Source: Geobacteraceae bacterium
GTDB lineage: Bacteria; Desulfobacterota; Desulfuromonadia; Geobacterales; Geobacteraceae
Assembly (NCBI GenBank): GCA_012797715.1
Contig: JAAZOO010000407.1
Span: 1 to 21,409 of the forward strand
Direction: 5' to 3'
DNA length: 21,409 bases
The notes under the pieces are model-generated. The model was not told the origin of the DNA, did not search any database, and saw only the letters and a list, made by a program, of their open reading frames with translations. A program made the position numbers and the translations under genes. Below are positions 1 to 8,000 of the stretch, one piece after another (the stretch's first letter is position 1; each line of letters begins with the position of its first letter).

Positions 1-944
1 TCAAGGTAGGAGAAGACGATTTTCCTGACATCGTCGATAGAACCGTTAACGACACAGCCTGCGGCATTGTGGTGACCACCGCCGCCAAATGCAGCCGCAA
101 GTGCGGATACGTTCACCTTTCCCTTTGAGCGGAAGCCGACCTTGAACACTCCCTCCCGAACCTCACGGAACAGGACTGCCACCTCGACGCCGTGGATGGA
201 ACGGGGATAATTGACGAAGCCGTCCGTCAGGTCGGGACCTGCTCCAGTCTTTTCGTACATGTCGAGGGTAACGGTAACCGAGGCGATATCGCCCCGCTCC
301 GACACGGTCAGTGTCGCCAGTGCCAGCGCCAGGAGTTCAAGTCTTTTGCGGGGCTGGCTTTCGTACAGCTTTTCGGCGATGAACCATGGGTTAATGCCCA
401 GTTCAACCAGTGCGCCGGTTATCCGGAAAGCCTCGGGATCCGCATTGGAGTACCGGAAGGACCCGGTGTCGGTGACGATGGCGGTGTATATGCACAGGGC
501 GGTCTCAAGGTCGACGGCGCGGCCCGATTGTTCGATGATCCGGTAGATAATCGCGCCGGTTGCGGATGCCTTGGGGTCCACGAGGTTGATGTCCCCGAAC
601 TGTTCACCGTAGGGATGGTGATCAATGTTGATAATTCTTCCCTTACCGCGAAAAGAAACGAACTCTTCCCCGGCCCTCTTCAATTCTCCGGCATCGAGGA
701 CGAAACTGGCATCGAAAGTCCGGTCGGGAATGGCGGGGACAGCGGATTCGGCCAAGGGGAGGAACAGATAGTTGCCGGGAATCGGGTCACGGTAGTAAAC
801 GGTCACATCCTTTCCCATGGAACGGAGAAAAGAGCCCAGGGCCAGTGTTGAACCGACCGCGTCCCCGTCCGGATTTTCATGGGTCGTAATGAGAAAAGAA
901 GTGCCGTTTTCAATCTCACGGAGTATCGTTGCTATCATTGTCAT
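1..944 (-). CDS. nrnA: DHH/DHHA1 family phosphoesterase, nanoRNase/pAp phosphatase (NrnA-like), 3' end cut by window
   Basis: The reading frame translates to about 314 residues and has no stop before the left edge, so only the last part of the gene is missing (the family is usually 310-350 residues). The DHH domain is clear: a DGDAVGS metal motif near residue 27, an IDHHP motif about a quarter of the way in, and a DTGSFRYSN motif in the middle. The DHHA1 domain ends in GGGHHNAAG, which binds substrate. Family members degrade 2-5 nt RNAs to mononucleotides and dephosphorylate pAp with Mn2+, in the cytoplasm. The ATG at 944 overlaps the end of rbfA by 29 bases. A second ATG at 938 and an in-frame TTG at 950 (preceded by GAGAT) are alternatives. 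The overlap and its place after rbfA fit the usual operon order in this group. Confidence 0.9.
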   Translation of the reverse strand, partial: MTMIATILREIENGTSFLITTHENPDGDAVGSTLALGSFLRSMGKDVTVYYRDPIPGNYLFLPLAESAVPAIPDRTFDASFVLDAGELKRAGEEFVSFRGKGRIINIDHHPYGEQFGDINLVDPKASATGAIIYRIIEQSGRAVDLETALCIYTAIVTDTGSFRYSNADPEAFRITGALVELGINPWFIAEKLYESQPRKRLELLALALATLTVSERGDIASVTVTLDMYEKTGAGPDLTDGFVNYPRSIHGVEVAVLFREVREGVFKVGFRSKGKVNVSALAAAFGGGGHHNAAGCVVNGSIDDVRKIVFSYL

Positions 945-1290
945 GTTCAATGCTTTTTATCTCATCAAGCAACTCATCGATGTGTTGTCCATAGTCGAGA
1001 GACGCGTCGTAGCGGAATACAAGATCGGGCACGTAGCGCATGCGCAGGTTCCTCCCCACTTCCTTCCGAAGGTACCCCTTTGCGCTGTTAAGTCCTTTTT
1101 CGGCAGACTTTTTCTCGGTTTCACCACCCACGACCGAAAAATAGACGGTCGCGAGGTGGAGATCATCCGACAGCTTTACACCGGTTATGGTGGTGAAGCC
1201 GATGCGCGGATCCTTCACTCCTTTGATGAGGAGAGCGGAAATTATCTCATGTATTGCTTCGGCAACCTTCTCGGATCGTTTTACGGTCAT
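916..1290 (-). CDS. rbfA: 30S ribosome-binding factor RbfA
   Basis: RbfA is a small cytoplasmic protein with a KH-like fold that binds 30S subunits and is needed for late 16S rRNA maturation and cold adaptation. The product is 124 residues from the chosen ATG and starts MTVKRSEKVAEAI, the standard family N-terminus. The conserved KGVKDPRIGF segment, the LRMRYVPDLVF stretch and the acidic C-terminal tail are all present. A GTG at 1302 would add four residues, but it has no ribosome binding site. The ATG at 1290 has AAAGGTG nine bases upstream, so it is preferred. The start region nearly abuts the infB stop (1305), which suggests translational coupling, and the 3' end overlaps nrnA. Confidence 0.95.
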   Translation of the reverse strand: MTVKRSEKVAEAIHEIISALLIKGVKDPRIGFTTITGVKLSDDLHLATVYFSVVGGETEKKSAEKGLNSAKGYLRKEVGRNLRMRYVPDLVFRYDASLDYGQHIDELLDEIKSIEHDNDSNDTP

Positions 1291-1304
1291 CGTACCTTTC
1301 ACCT

Positions 1305-3971
1305 TTACAGTGTTGCGGCGATCTTCTCCATTTCGAACGCTTCGATGATATCACCTATCTTGATATCATTGTAATTCTCCAGGGAAATGCCGCACTCATA
1401 GCCGGAGGCCACTTCCTTCACATCATCCTTGAAACGGCGCAGACTCGCCATCCTTCCTTCGTAGACAACGATATTGTCGCGAAGCAGACGCACCTGGGAA
1501 TTTCTCGGAATCTTGCCGTCAAGAACATAGCATCCCGCCACATTCCCGTGTTTCGGCACGGAGAAGACTTCCCGTATTTCCGCGCGTCCCAGGTATTTTT
1601 CCTTGAGGGTCGGCTCCAAGAGACCTTCCATCGCCTTCTTGATGTCGTCGACAGCGTCGTAGATGATGTTGTACAGGCGGATGTCCACCCCTTCCTTTTC
1701 GGCCAGAGCCTGGGCCTTCACCTCGGGACGGACGTTGAAACCAAGGACTATGGCGTTGCTGGCGGTTGCCAGGTTGACGTCCGTTTCCGTAATGGCGCCG
1801 ACGGACGAGTTGATGACACGCAGGCGGATGGCGTCGGTGGAGAGCTTGCGCAGCGACTCGGAAACAGCCTCCACGGAGCCCTGCACATCGCCTTTGACCA
1901 CCACGTTGAGCTCCTTGACCTCGCCTTTCTGAATCTTCTCGTACAACTGCTCCAGAGAAAGCTTGCTCGTCTTCGCAAGCTCGGTTTCGCGGATCTTCTG
2001 CTGGCGATGCAGGGCGATTTCCTTTGCCTGGCGCTCGTCGGCAAGAACAACGAAGACGTCGCCCGCATCGGGCACTCCCGTAAGACCGATGACTTCGACA
2101 GGCATGGAAGGACCGGCAGCCGTCACCTTCTCACCCCGGTCGTTCTGCATGGCGCGGACCCTTCCGAAATGGACCCCGGAAACGAAGTAGTCTCCGACCC
2201 TCAGGGTTCCTTCCTGGACGAGAACCGTCGCAACGGGACCCCGCCCCCGATCCAGTTTCGCCTCGATGATCGTTCCCCGGGCCTCTTTGTTGGGGTTCGC
2301 CTTCAGCTCCATGACATCGGCTTGCAGGAGGACCATTTCCAGGAGTGATTCCACGTTGATGTGCTTTTTTGCCGATACTTCCACAAAGATGGTGTCGCCG
2401 CCCCACTCTTCCGATACTAGCCCGAACTCCATGAGCTCCTGCTTAACCCGTTCGGGCTTCGCTTCCGGTTTGTCGATTTTATTCACCGCGACAATAATAG
2501 GCACTCCGGCTGCCTTGGAATGGTTGATGGCTTCCCGGGTCTGGGGCATGACACCATCGTCGGCCGCCACCACCAGGATGACGATGTCGGTGACTTTTGC
2601 GCCTCGGGCTCGCATGGCCGTGAACGCTTCGTGACCGGGAGTGTCAAGAAAGGTAATCTTCCTGCCGCCCAACTCCACGTCATAGGCGCCGATATGCTGG
2701 GTGATGCCGCCCGCTTCCCCGGCGATAACGTTCGTCGCACGGATGGCATCCAGGAGGGAGGTCTTGCCGTGGTCGACATGCCCCATGATAGTGACTACGG
2801 GCGAGCGCTTCACAAGGTCCTCGGGCCTGTCCGGCGCGGCCTCCAGGATTTCCTCCACGTCCATGGCGACATTTTCCACTTCATACCCGAAATCGGAGGC
2901 AATAATACCTGCGGTCTCGAAATCGAGGGGGTGATTGATGGTGACCATCAATCCCATTTTCATAAGCGCGCGGATCAGATCATTGGCCTTGGCGCTCATC
3001 CTTTTCGCCAGTTCGCCTACGGTGATGCTCTCGGATATCTTGATGATCCGTTTTATCGCCTTGGGAACCGTAATCTCGGTTTTTCTGCTCTCCGCACCGG
3101 CTCCCTTCTCCTTGTCCTTCTTTTTGCCCTTTCCGGGGCGGAGGGCAGGCTCGAAAATCCTTTCACGCTTTTCGATAATTTCCACTTTCTTGAAAGCGTC
3201 CTTCTTCTTGCCGGTTACGGAGGCAGCCTTTTTCCCCGCTCTTTCCGTTTCCGCCGGTGGCGCTTCCTTGCCTTTTCTTCCCTTCTTTCTCTCATCCACT
3301 GACACCGGGGTTTCCAGGGGTTGTACAGGAGCGGGCCGTTCCTGGACGGGGGACGCCGGACGCGCCGTTGTCTGACGTTCGGCAGGCCGTGCCGCCTGTC
3401 TCGGTTGCGGGACGGGAATCTCAACGCGACCGATAATACGCGCCCGCCCCGGGACGTGCTTTTCCGGCTCCGGAACGGCAACCTTGCTCGGTTCCTTTTC
3501 TACCGGCTGGACCGGCTCCTTCGGCTGGGGCGTCTCTTCGGGCTGCGCCGCCTCTTTCGCCTCCTTCGGTTCTTCCTGAGCGGCCTTCTCTTCCTTGACT
3601 TCGGCAGGCTTCTCAGTCTTCGGCGCCTCGGCAACGACCGTTTCTTCGACCTTCTTCGTTTCAACAGTCTTGACCTCAGGTTCCACGGGAGGCGCCGTTA
3701 CTTCGGAGACTGCCGGTGTTTCAGGCTGGGCTGCGACGGGAGGCTCAACATGTTTGGGGCGTCTGCGGATAACGGTGGGTTTAACGCGGACTTCTTCCTG
3801 GGCGGGTTCTTTCACCGCAGTCTTGACAGGGGTGAGCTTTGCAATGTCTTCATCACTGACGACCGCCATGTGACTGCTCACCTCCACTCCAACGGCCTTC
3901 AGCCTGGCGATGAGCTCCTTGTTGTCAATTCCCATTTTCTGGGCCAACTCATGTATGCGGGTTTTATTCAT
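1305..3971 (-). CDS. infB: translation initiation factor IF-2
   Basis: IF2 is the GTPase that brings initiator fMet-tRNA to the 30S subunit and promotes 50S joining. The 888-residue product has an IF2_N domain at 1-50 (MNKTRIHELAQKMG). A long Pro/Glu/Lys/Ala-rich linker runs from about 50 to 300, and a second IF2_N-like domain at about 310-365 contains the KRIIKISESITVGELAKRM segment. The G domain carries GHVDHGKT (about residue 397), DTPGHEAF and NKID, followed by the EF-Tu-like and C-terminal tRNA-binding domains. A GTG at 3980 would add three residues, but the GGAGGG site is spaced about 10 bases from the ATG at 3971, so ATG is chosen. That ATG overlaps the stop of the upstream ylxR/ylxQ gene in an ATGA junction, indicating coupled translation. 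Total length is typical for a proteobacterial IF2 with an extended linker. Confidence 0.98.
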   Translation of the reverse strand: MNKTRIHELAQKMGIDNKELIARLKAVGVEVSSHMAVVSDEDIAKLTPVKTAVKEPAQEEVRVKPTVIRRRPKHVEPPVAAQPETPAVSEVTAPPVEPEVKTVETKKVEETVVAEAPKTEKPAEVKEEKAAQEEPKEAKEAAQPEETPQPKEPVQPVEKEPSKVAVPEPEKHVPGRARIIGRVEIPVPQPRQAARPAERQTTARPASPVQERPAPVQPLETPVSVDERKKGRKGKEAPPAETERAGKKAASVTGKKKDAFKKVEIIEKRERIFEPALRPGKGKKKDKEKGAGAESRKTEITVPKAIKRIIKISESITVGELAKRMSAKANDLIRALMKMGLMVTINHPLDFETAGIIASDFGYEVENVAMDVEEILEAAPDRPEDLVKRSPVVTIMGHVDHGKTSLLDAIRATNVIAGEAGGITQHIGAYDVELGGRKITFLDTPGHEAFTAMRARGAKVTDIVILVVAADDGVMPQTREAINHSKAAGVPIIVAVNKIDKPEAKPERVKQELMEFGLVSEEWGGDTIFVEVSAKKHINVESLLEMVLLQADVMELKANPNKEARGTIIEAKLDRGRGPVATVLVQEGTLRVGDYFVSGVHFGRVRAMQNDRGEKVTAAGPSMPVEVIGLTGVPDAGDVFVVLADERQAKEIALHRQQKIRETELAKTSKLSLEQLYEKIQKGEVKELNVVVKGDVQGSVEAVSESLRKLSTDAIRLRVINSSVGAITETDVNLATASNAIVLGFNVRPEVKAQALAEKEGVDIRLYNIIYDAVDDIKKAMEGLLEPTLKEKYLGRAEIREVFSVPKHGNVAGCYVLDGKIPRNSQVRLLRDNIVVYEGRMASLRRFKDDVKEVASGYECGISLENYNDIKIGDIIEAFEMEKIAATL

Positions 3972-4573
3972 CCGGCACACCCCTCCCCTCTCAAGAAGTT
4001 CCTGTATCTGGTTATTTCCATTTTCAACTTATCCACAAATCCCTGTCCCTGCACAGCGACAACGCTTCTCGGGCTCTTACCCAGAAGAGCGCCGTACCGC
4101 TCCTTGTCAAAGAGGGTAACGGACTCAACACCGCAGTGTGTCGCGAGGCAGCGCATCCTGTTCCCGATATCTTCCGACACATCGGAGGCAAGCAGCAGGA
4201 TCTTGGGTGTATCCTTGTACTTTTTCAGCACTTCCCCAACCATGTCGCTTCCGGAGACAATCTTTCCCGCCTTGTTGGCCAGGGAGATATAGGACCCTAT
4301 CCTGTCCTCCATCACCGCACGAATACGATCCCGGAGGGCTTCAGGGTCAACGCCCTGCACATCCGTCTTGAACGCTCTGGAAAACTGTTTTCTCTCACAT
4401 GCCTGTCGAATGCAGTCTTCCTTTAGACAGGTGTACACACCTCGTCCCGGCAGCTTCTGCATGAGGTCGGGCACGAGGGTGCCGTCGGGCGCGAGGACAA
4501 AGCGAATCAGTTCGTCCTTGTCACAGGCAGATCGGCAACCGACGCATGTTCTCCGGGGGGATTCCTTTGCCAT
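3968..4573 (-). CDS. fused YlxR (DUF448) - YlxQ (L7Ae-like) RNA-binding protein
   Basis: The product has 201 residues and joins two families that are separate neighbouring genes in Firmicutes. Residues 1-80 are YlxR-like: RRTCVGCR at 8-14, GRGVYTC at 43-49 and a second cysteine at 54, a pattern suggesting a structural metal or nucleic-acid-binding fold. Residues about 90-190 are YlxQ/L7Ae-like: the IGSYISLANKAGKIVSG segment at 92-108, the KILLLASDVSED segment and a GVESVTLFDKERYGALLG stretch, as in kink-turn-binding ribosomal proteins. Precise roles are unsettled; the nusA-infB context supports a role in RNA or ribosome metabolism. The start lies three bases after the nusA stop, and the stop overlaps the infB ATG. 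The fusion has no stop or frameshift between the halves. Confidence 0.88.
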   Translation of the reverse strand: MAKESPRRTCVGCRSACDKDELIRFVLAPDGTLVPDLMQKLPGRGVYTCLKEDCIRQACERKQFSRAFKTDVQGVDPEALRDRIRAVMEDRIGSYISLANKAGKIVSGSDMVGEVLKKYKDTPKILLLASDVSEDIGNRMRCLATHCGVESVTLFDKERYGALLGKSPRSVVAVQGQGFVDKLKMEITRYRNFLRGEGCAG

Positions 4574-4576
4574 GGG

Positions 4577-5788
4577 CTACTCTTCGGCCATTTCCTCTTC
4601 AGCGGCCGGCTGTCCCGCACTGTCCTGCGGCAGGGCGGATTCCTGGAGCATGCCGGGTTCAGACGGAGTCTCCGATTGGGACTCGGACGCTTCTTTCTGC
4701 GATTCATCAGCGGTGCCGTCGAAAGAAGAATACTGAAGCATTTCGGCTTCTGCCGCCCTGGTCTCGCTCTTGATATCGATTTTCCACCCGGTCAGTCTGG
4801 CGGCGAGCCGAACGTTCTGGCCCCGCTTTCCGATGGCGAGGGAAAGCTGATCGTCGGCAACGATAATCTCCATGGCCTTGTTTTCATCGTCGATATAGAT
4901 TTTGGACACCACGGCAGGGGCAAGCGCGTTGCAGGCGAACCGTGCAATATCCTCGGACCAGGGAATAATATCGATCTTCTCCCCGCGCAACTCGGAAACC
5001 ACGTTCTGAACGCGCGCTCCCCGCATGCCGACACAGGCGCCGACGGGATCCACATTGCCGTCGTGGGAGTAGACGGCAATCTTCGCCCGGCTCCCCGGCT
5101 CGCGGACAACGCCCTTCACTTCCACGATTCCCTCTGCAATCTCCGGGACTTCAGACTCGAAGAGTTTTGCGAGCATGGCCGGGTTCACGCGCGAAAGGAC
5201 AATCTGCGGTCCCTTGCCGGTCATCTCGATCCTGGTGATGAGCGCCTTGATGCGATCCCCCTGCCGGTACACTTCCCGGGGGGCCTGCTCGTTCTGCGGC
5301 AGAACGGCTTCCGCTCGACCCAGGTCCACGATCAGTTCGCCTTTTTCATAACGGCGCACAATGCCGTTCACCAGTTCTCCCTTCCGTTCGATGAACTCAT
5401 TGTAGATGGTCTCGCGCTCTGCTTCCCTCACTTTCTGGATAATTACCTGTTTGGCAGTTTGGGCCGCAATGCGGGTAAAATCGCTGGCATCCATCTTCAT
5501 TCCGAGGGAATCCCCGATCTCGACGTCCGGATCCACCTCGCGGGCCTCTTCAAGGTCGATTTCCTTGTAGGAGTCCTGGACCTCATCGACCACGGTAACG
5601 AACTCGAACAGCTCGACTTCGCCGATCTCCTCGTTGAAATGGGCTTCCAGATCACGGGTGTTGCGGAACTTCTTGTTGGCCGCAGTAAGAACTGCCTGCT
5701 CAAGGGCATCAAGAACAATCTGTTTGTCGATGCCCTTTTCCTTTACGATCTGGTCGATGGTATTTTTAAGGTTAAAGGTGGTATCCAC
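4577..5788 (-). CDS. nusA: transcription termination/antitermination factor NusA
   Basis: NusA binds RNA polymerase and nascent RNA and modulates pausing, intrinsic termination and antitermination. The 403-residue product has the polymerase-binding N-terminal domain (1 to about 132), an S1 domain (about 137-200, starting GELVNGIVRRYEKGELIVDL) and KH1 with GACVGMRGARVQNVVSEL at 250-267. KH2 follows with LAIGKRGQNVRLAARLTGW at 317-335. After about residue 350 there is only a Ser/Gln/Glu-rich tail (to MAEE), with no E. coli-type acidic repeat domains, as is common outside gammaproteobacteria. The start codon is GTG, supported by GAGGAGAA about six bases upstream. The gene follows rimP by 69 bases and is almost contiguous with the ylxR/ylxQ fusion. 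Confidence 0.97.
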   Translation of the reverse strand: MDTTFNLKNTIDQIVKEKGIDKQIVLDALEQAVLTAANKKFRNTRDLEAHFNEEIGEVELFEFVTVVDEVQDSYKEIDLEEAREVDPDVEIGDSLGMKMDASDFTRIAAQTAKQVIIQKVREAERETIYNEFIERKGELVNGIVRRYEKGELIVDLGRAEAVLPQNEQAPREVYRQGDRIKALITRIEMTGKGPQIVLSRVNPAMLAKLFESEVPEIAEGIVEVKGVVREPGSRAKIAVYSHDGNVDPVGACVGMRGARVQNVVSELRGEKIDIIPWSEDIARFACNALAPAVVSKIYIDDENKAMEIIVADDQLSLAIGKRGQNVRLAARLTGWKIDIKSETRAAEAEMLQYSSFDGTADESQKEASESQSETPSEPGMLQESALPQDSAGQPAAEEEMAEE

Positions 5789-5857
5789 TTCCGATTCTCC
5801 TCAAAAAAGTGTTGTAGTAATCACTGTCCGGTGGGCAGGGGCCTCGGTCCGCTGCTC

Positions 5858-6328
5858 CTACATCTCGAACTCGAGGTTGGCCTTCGCCACCGCCGCGAAG
5901 GGAATAGATGCGGTCTGCCCCTCACGAAGCTTGACCCGAATCAGGTCTCCTTCCATTCCGAGAAGTTCACCGAGAAAGGTCTTTCGCGAGTTTCCCGCAT
6001 CATCGGGCAGAGTCTCGAATGTCCGTATCTTTACCAGCCGTCCGGCATATGCTTCGAAATGGCTTCTTGTCTTGAGGGGACGGTTCAATCCCGGTGAAGA
6101 GACTTCAAGCGTATACCTTCCGGGTATGGTGTCCTCGACATCAAGCACCGCGGAAAGTTCCCTGCTGACGGCCGCGCAATCGTCAAGGGTTACTCCTCCC
6201 TCCTTGTCGATATAGAGCCGCAATACCATCTGCCTTCCTTCGCGCTTGTATTCCAGCTCCACGAGCTCCATGCCCAGAGATGAGACAAGCGGCCGCGCAA
6301 GCGCTTCAACCTGTTCCGTTACGTCCAT
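5858..6328 (-). CDS. rimP: ribosome maturation factor RimP
   Basis: RimP is a cytoplasmic factor for early 30S assembly. The 156-residue product matches the family in length. It shows an N-terminal alpha/beta domain (LGMELVELEYKREG near 18-31, then LRLYIDKEGGVTLDDCAAVS) and the signature YTLEVSSPGLNRPL around residue 95, followed by an SH3-like C-terminal domain. The ATG at 6328 is preceded by AAGGA at a spacing of about six bases. It is the first gene of the rimP-nusA-infB operon. The upstream region carries two hairpins that may affect expression of the whole operon. Confidence 0.96.
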   Translation of the reverse strand: MDVTEQVEALARPLVSSLGMELVELEYKREGRQMVLRLYIDKEGGVTLDDCAAVSRELSAVLDVEDTIPGRYTLEVSSPGLNRPLKTRSHFEAYAGRLVKIRTFETLPDDAGNSRKTFLGELLGMEGDLIRVKLREGQTASIPFAAVAKANLEFEM

Positions 6329-6356
6329 GTAGTTCCTTGTGAAATCAGCTTAAAAC

Positions 6357-6388
6357 AAAAAAAGCGAGCCGGATGAGCTCACTTTTTT
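6357..6388 (-). terminator. hairpin with T-runs on both sides, in the rimP leader
   Basis: AGCGAGC (6363-6369) pairs with GCTCACT (6377-6383) around a 7-base loop, with one G-T pair. Read on the minus strand the stem is followed by seven T; read on the plus strand by six T. It therefore looks like an intrinsic terminator in both directions. It lies 29 bases upstream of the rimP start on the minus strand, where no other gene ends. Either an attenuator in the operon leader or the end of a small upstream transcript would explain it. Structure and T-run are seen; function is inferred. Confidence 0.6.
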
Positions 6389-6402
6389 ACGGTGAACATT
6401 AA

Positions 6403-6430
6403 GTTATGTCCCGTTTTTACCATGTGACTA
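6403..6430 (-). promoter_or_regulatory. weak candidate promoter for the rimP operon
   Basis: On the minus strand TAGTCA (6430-6425) is followed after 16 bases by CATAAC (6408-6403). Each matches four of six bases of the sigma-70 consensus. A start near 6396 would place the T-flanked hairpin (6357-6388) immediately inside the transcript. The match is weak and the real promoter may lie further upstream. Confidence 0.22.
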
Positions 6431-6476
6431 TCGAGAAATGCAAGCTTTTTTTTGCGTGATCCGGAGATGTCGAAAG

Positions 6477-6519
6477 AAAGCAGAAATCCCCGGTCTACTG
6501 CATGGGGAATCTCTGCTTT
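6477..6519 (-). terminator. long GC-cored hairpin upstream of rimP, possible terminator or structured RNA
   Basis: AAAGCAGAAATCCCC (6477-6491) pairs with GGGGAATCTCTGCTTT (6504-6519), giving about 15 base pairs with one bulged base around a 12-base loop. On the minus strand the stem is followed by CTTTCG, so the tail is TTTCTTTCG with the last stem bases: T-rich but interrupted. The plus-strand side has no T-run. Strand assignment as a terminator is therefore tentative; a structured leader element is equally possible. Confidence 0.45.
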
Positions 6520-6548
6520 GAGCTAGAGGAGAGACGGCTGCTGAGGGA

Positions 6549-6576
6549 TTGACAGACTGCCGTCAGCCGGTGTAAG
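6549..6576 (+). promoter_or_regulatory. sigma-70-type promoter for hisI-hisG
   Basis: A perfect TTGACA (-35, 6549-6554) is followed after 16 bases by TGTAAG (-10, 6571-6576, four of six matches). The predicted start near 6583 gives a leader of about 40 bases before the hisI ATG. A dyad GACGGC (6533-6538) / GCCGTC (6559-6564) brackets the -35 box and could be an operator, though that is speculative. Confidence 0.5.
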
Positions 6577-6622
6577 AAAGTAGGCTCTTTTTCAGAAATC
6601 ACCAACGCGGAAAGGCAATCCA

Positions 6623-7000
6623 ATGATAACGATCGATTTTGAAAAAATGGGGGGGTTGGTGCCGGCAATCATCCAGGACCATGAAACCGGCGAAGTGCTG
6701 ATGCTGGCCTTCATGGACGAAAAAACCCTGAATCTTACCCTGGAGACCGGAAAGACCTGGTTTTTCAGCCGCAGCCGCAACAAATACTGGATGAAGGGCG
6801 AGCAATCGGGAAATGTCCAGGAGGTAATCGAGGTATATACCGACTGCGACGCTGATGCAATCCTTATAAGGGTCAAACAGCACGGGGGAGCAGCCTGCCA
6901 TACCGGAAACCGCACCTGCTTCTACGTGAAGCGCGAGGGTGACCAGTGGGTGGAGCATTCAAACCCCCTATTCAACCCCGACGAGGTATACAAGAAATGA
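6623..7000 (+). CDS. hisI: phosphoribosyl-AMP cyclohydrolase HisI
   Basis: HisI opens the adenine ring of phosphoribosyl-AMP, the third step of histidine synthesis. The 125-residue product is the stand-alone cyclohydrolase, without a fused HisE pyrophosphohydrolase domain. The catalytic block is intact: DCDADA at 74-79 supplies the Mg/Zn site (D74, C75, D76, D78), and C92 and C99 lie in ACHTGNRTCF. The WFFSRSRNKYWMKGE segment (46-60) is also typical. The ATG is preceded by GGAAAGG at a suitable spacing. The stop codon overlaps the hisG start (ATGA), so the two are translationally coupled. Confidence 0.96.
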   Translation: MITIDFEKMGGLVPAIIQDHETGEVLMLAFMDEKTLNLTLETGKTWFFSRSRNKYWMKGEQSGNVQEVIEVYTDCDADAILIRVKQHGGAACHTGNRTCFYVKREGDQWVEHSNPLFNPDEVYKK

Positions 7001-7872
7001 AAAAACTGCTCAAATTCGGCATCCCCAAGGGGAGCTTGGAAAGCGCAACCGTTGAACTTTTTCGTAAGGCCGGCTGGAATATCACCCTCTCATCCAGAAG
7101 CTACTTTCCCTCCATCGACGATGAGGAGATGAAGTGCAATCTGATTCGTACCCAGGAGATGAGCAAATACGTGGAGAAGGGGACCATCGATGTGGGAATC
7201 GCAGGCAGGGACTGGGTCATGGAGAACGATTCGGATGTGGTGACGGTTGCTGACCTGATCTACTCCAAGGTGTCGCGAAAACCGGCCCAGTGGGTACTGG
7301 TCGTGACCCAGGATTCACCCGTCAAATGCGCCGCCGACCTGAAGGGGAAAACCATTTCCACGGAGCTGGTGGGCTTCACGAAACGCTACTTTGCCGAAAG
7401 AAAGATACCGGTCAGCGTCGAATTTTCCTGGGGCGCCACGGAGGCAAAGGTTGTCGAAGGGCTGTGCGACGCCATTGTGGAGGTCACCGAAACAGGATCC
7501 ACCATCCGGGCGAATGGCCTGCGCATCGTGGAAACGCTGATGACGTCCAACCCCATCATTATCGCAAACAAGAAGGCATGGGACAATCCATGGAAGAGGG
7601 AAAAGATCGAGCAGGTAACGACTCTCCTCCAGTCCGCCCTCAAGGCTGAAAACATGGTCGGTCTCAAGCTGAACGCGCCCAAGGAGAGGCTCGAGGAAAT
7701 CATCAAGGTTCTTCCCAGCCTCAACTTTCCCACTGTTTCCAGCCTCTACAACACGGAGTGGGTATCCATTGAAAGCGTTCTCAATGAGAAAGAGGTGCGG
7801 AGAATCGTGCCCGAACTGCTGAAGATGGGCGCGGAAGGCATCATCGAGTACCCTCTCAACAAGATCATCTAA
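6997..7872 (+). CDS. hisG: ATP phosphoribosyltransferase, long form (HisG)
   Basis: HisG condenses ATP and PRPP, the first committed and feedback-inhibited step of histidine synthesis. The 291-residue product is the long form, so it should not need the HisZ subunit. The N-terminal catalytic region begins MKKLLKFGIPKGSLE and contains DVGIAGRDW (65-73). The PRPP-binding loop is EVTETGSTIRANGLRIV at 162-178. Residues about 220-291 form the ACT-like regulatory domain that binds histidine in this class. The ATG at 6997 is chosen over upstream in-frame codons because it gives the family N-terminus and overlaps the hisI stop. GAGG lies about 10 bases upstream. Confidence 0.96.
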   Translation: MKKLLKFGIPKGSLESATVELFRKAGWNITLSSRSYFPSIDDEEMKCNLIRTQEMSKYVEKGTIDVGIAGRDWVMENDSDVVTVADLIYSKVSRKPAQWVLVVTQDSPVKCAADLKGKTISTELVGFTKRYFAERKIPVSVEFSWGATEAKVVEGLCDAIVEVTETGSTIRANGLRIVETLMTSNPIIIANKKAWDNPWKREKIEQVTTLLQSALKAENMVGLKLNAPKERLEEIIKVLPSLNFPTVSSLYNTEWVSIESVLNEKEVRRIVPELLKMGAEGIIEYPLNKII

Positions 7873-7926
7873 TCCGGGAAACCTCCCTATGCGCCTCGTG
7901 GCGCGCAGGACTTCGAATTCCATCCA

Positions 7927-7951
7927 ACGGGGCGTTCCGAACACGCCCCGT
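7927..7951 (+). terminator. perfect hairpin after hisG
   Basis: ACGGGGCGT (7927-7935) and ACGCCCCGT (7943-7951) form a perfect 9-bp stem with a 7-base loop, 54 bases after the hisG stop. No T-run follows on either strand, so it may act as a transcript-stabilising 3' structure or a factor-assisted terminator rather than a classic intrinsic one. Confidence 0.4.
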
Positions 7952-8000
7952 CTTGCAGAGCCGCCTCCCCCCTCATCCCCACGGTAGTTTCCCGTCCAGT

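Larger units (their letters stand above)
6329..6622. other. divergent intergenic region between rimP and hisI
   Basis: This 294-base stretch separates the minus-strand rimP operon from plus-strand hisI. No coding frame or tRNA is visible. It holds a bidirectional terminator-like hairpin (6357-6388), a strong second hairpin (6477-6519), a T-run at about 6446-6453 and a plus-strand promoter (6549-6576). A weak minus-strand promoter candidate lies at 6403-6430. These are listed separately. Confidence 0.8.

Noticed and set aside
1254..2348. Long plus-strand open frame opposite infB
   Set aside because: It lies wholly antisense to a clear IF2 gene, has no family features, and arises from GC-rich codon bias on the other strand.
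4676..6097. 473-codon plus-strand open frame opposite nusA and rimP
   Set aside because: It spans two well-supported genes and the gap between them on the opposite strand; composition is that of a shadow frame.
6329..6622. tRNA gene upstream of rimP, as in the E. coli metY-rimP-nusA operon
   Set aside because: No cloverleaf, T-loop GTTCGA-type sequence or CCA end was found in the region; only simple hairpins are seen.
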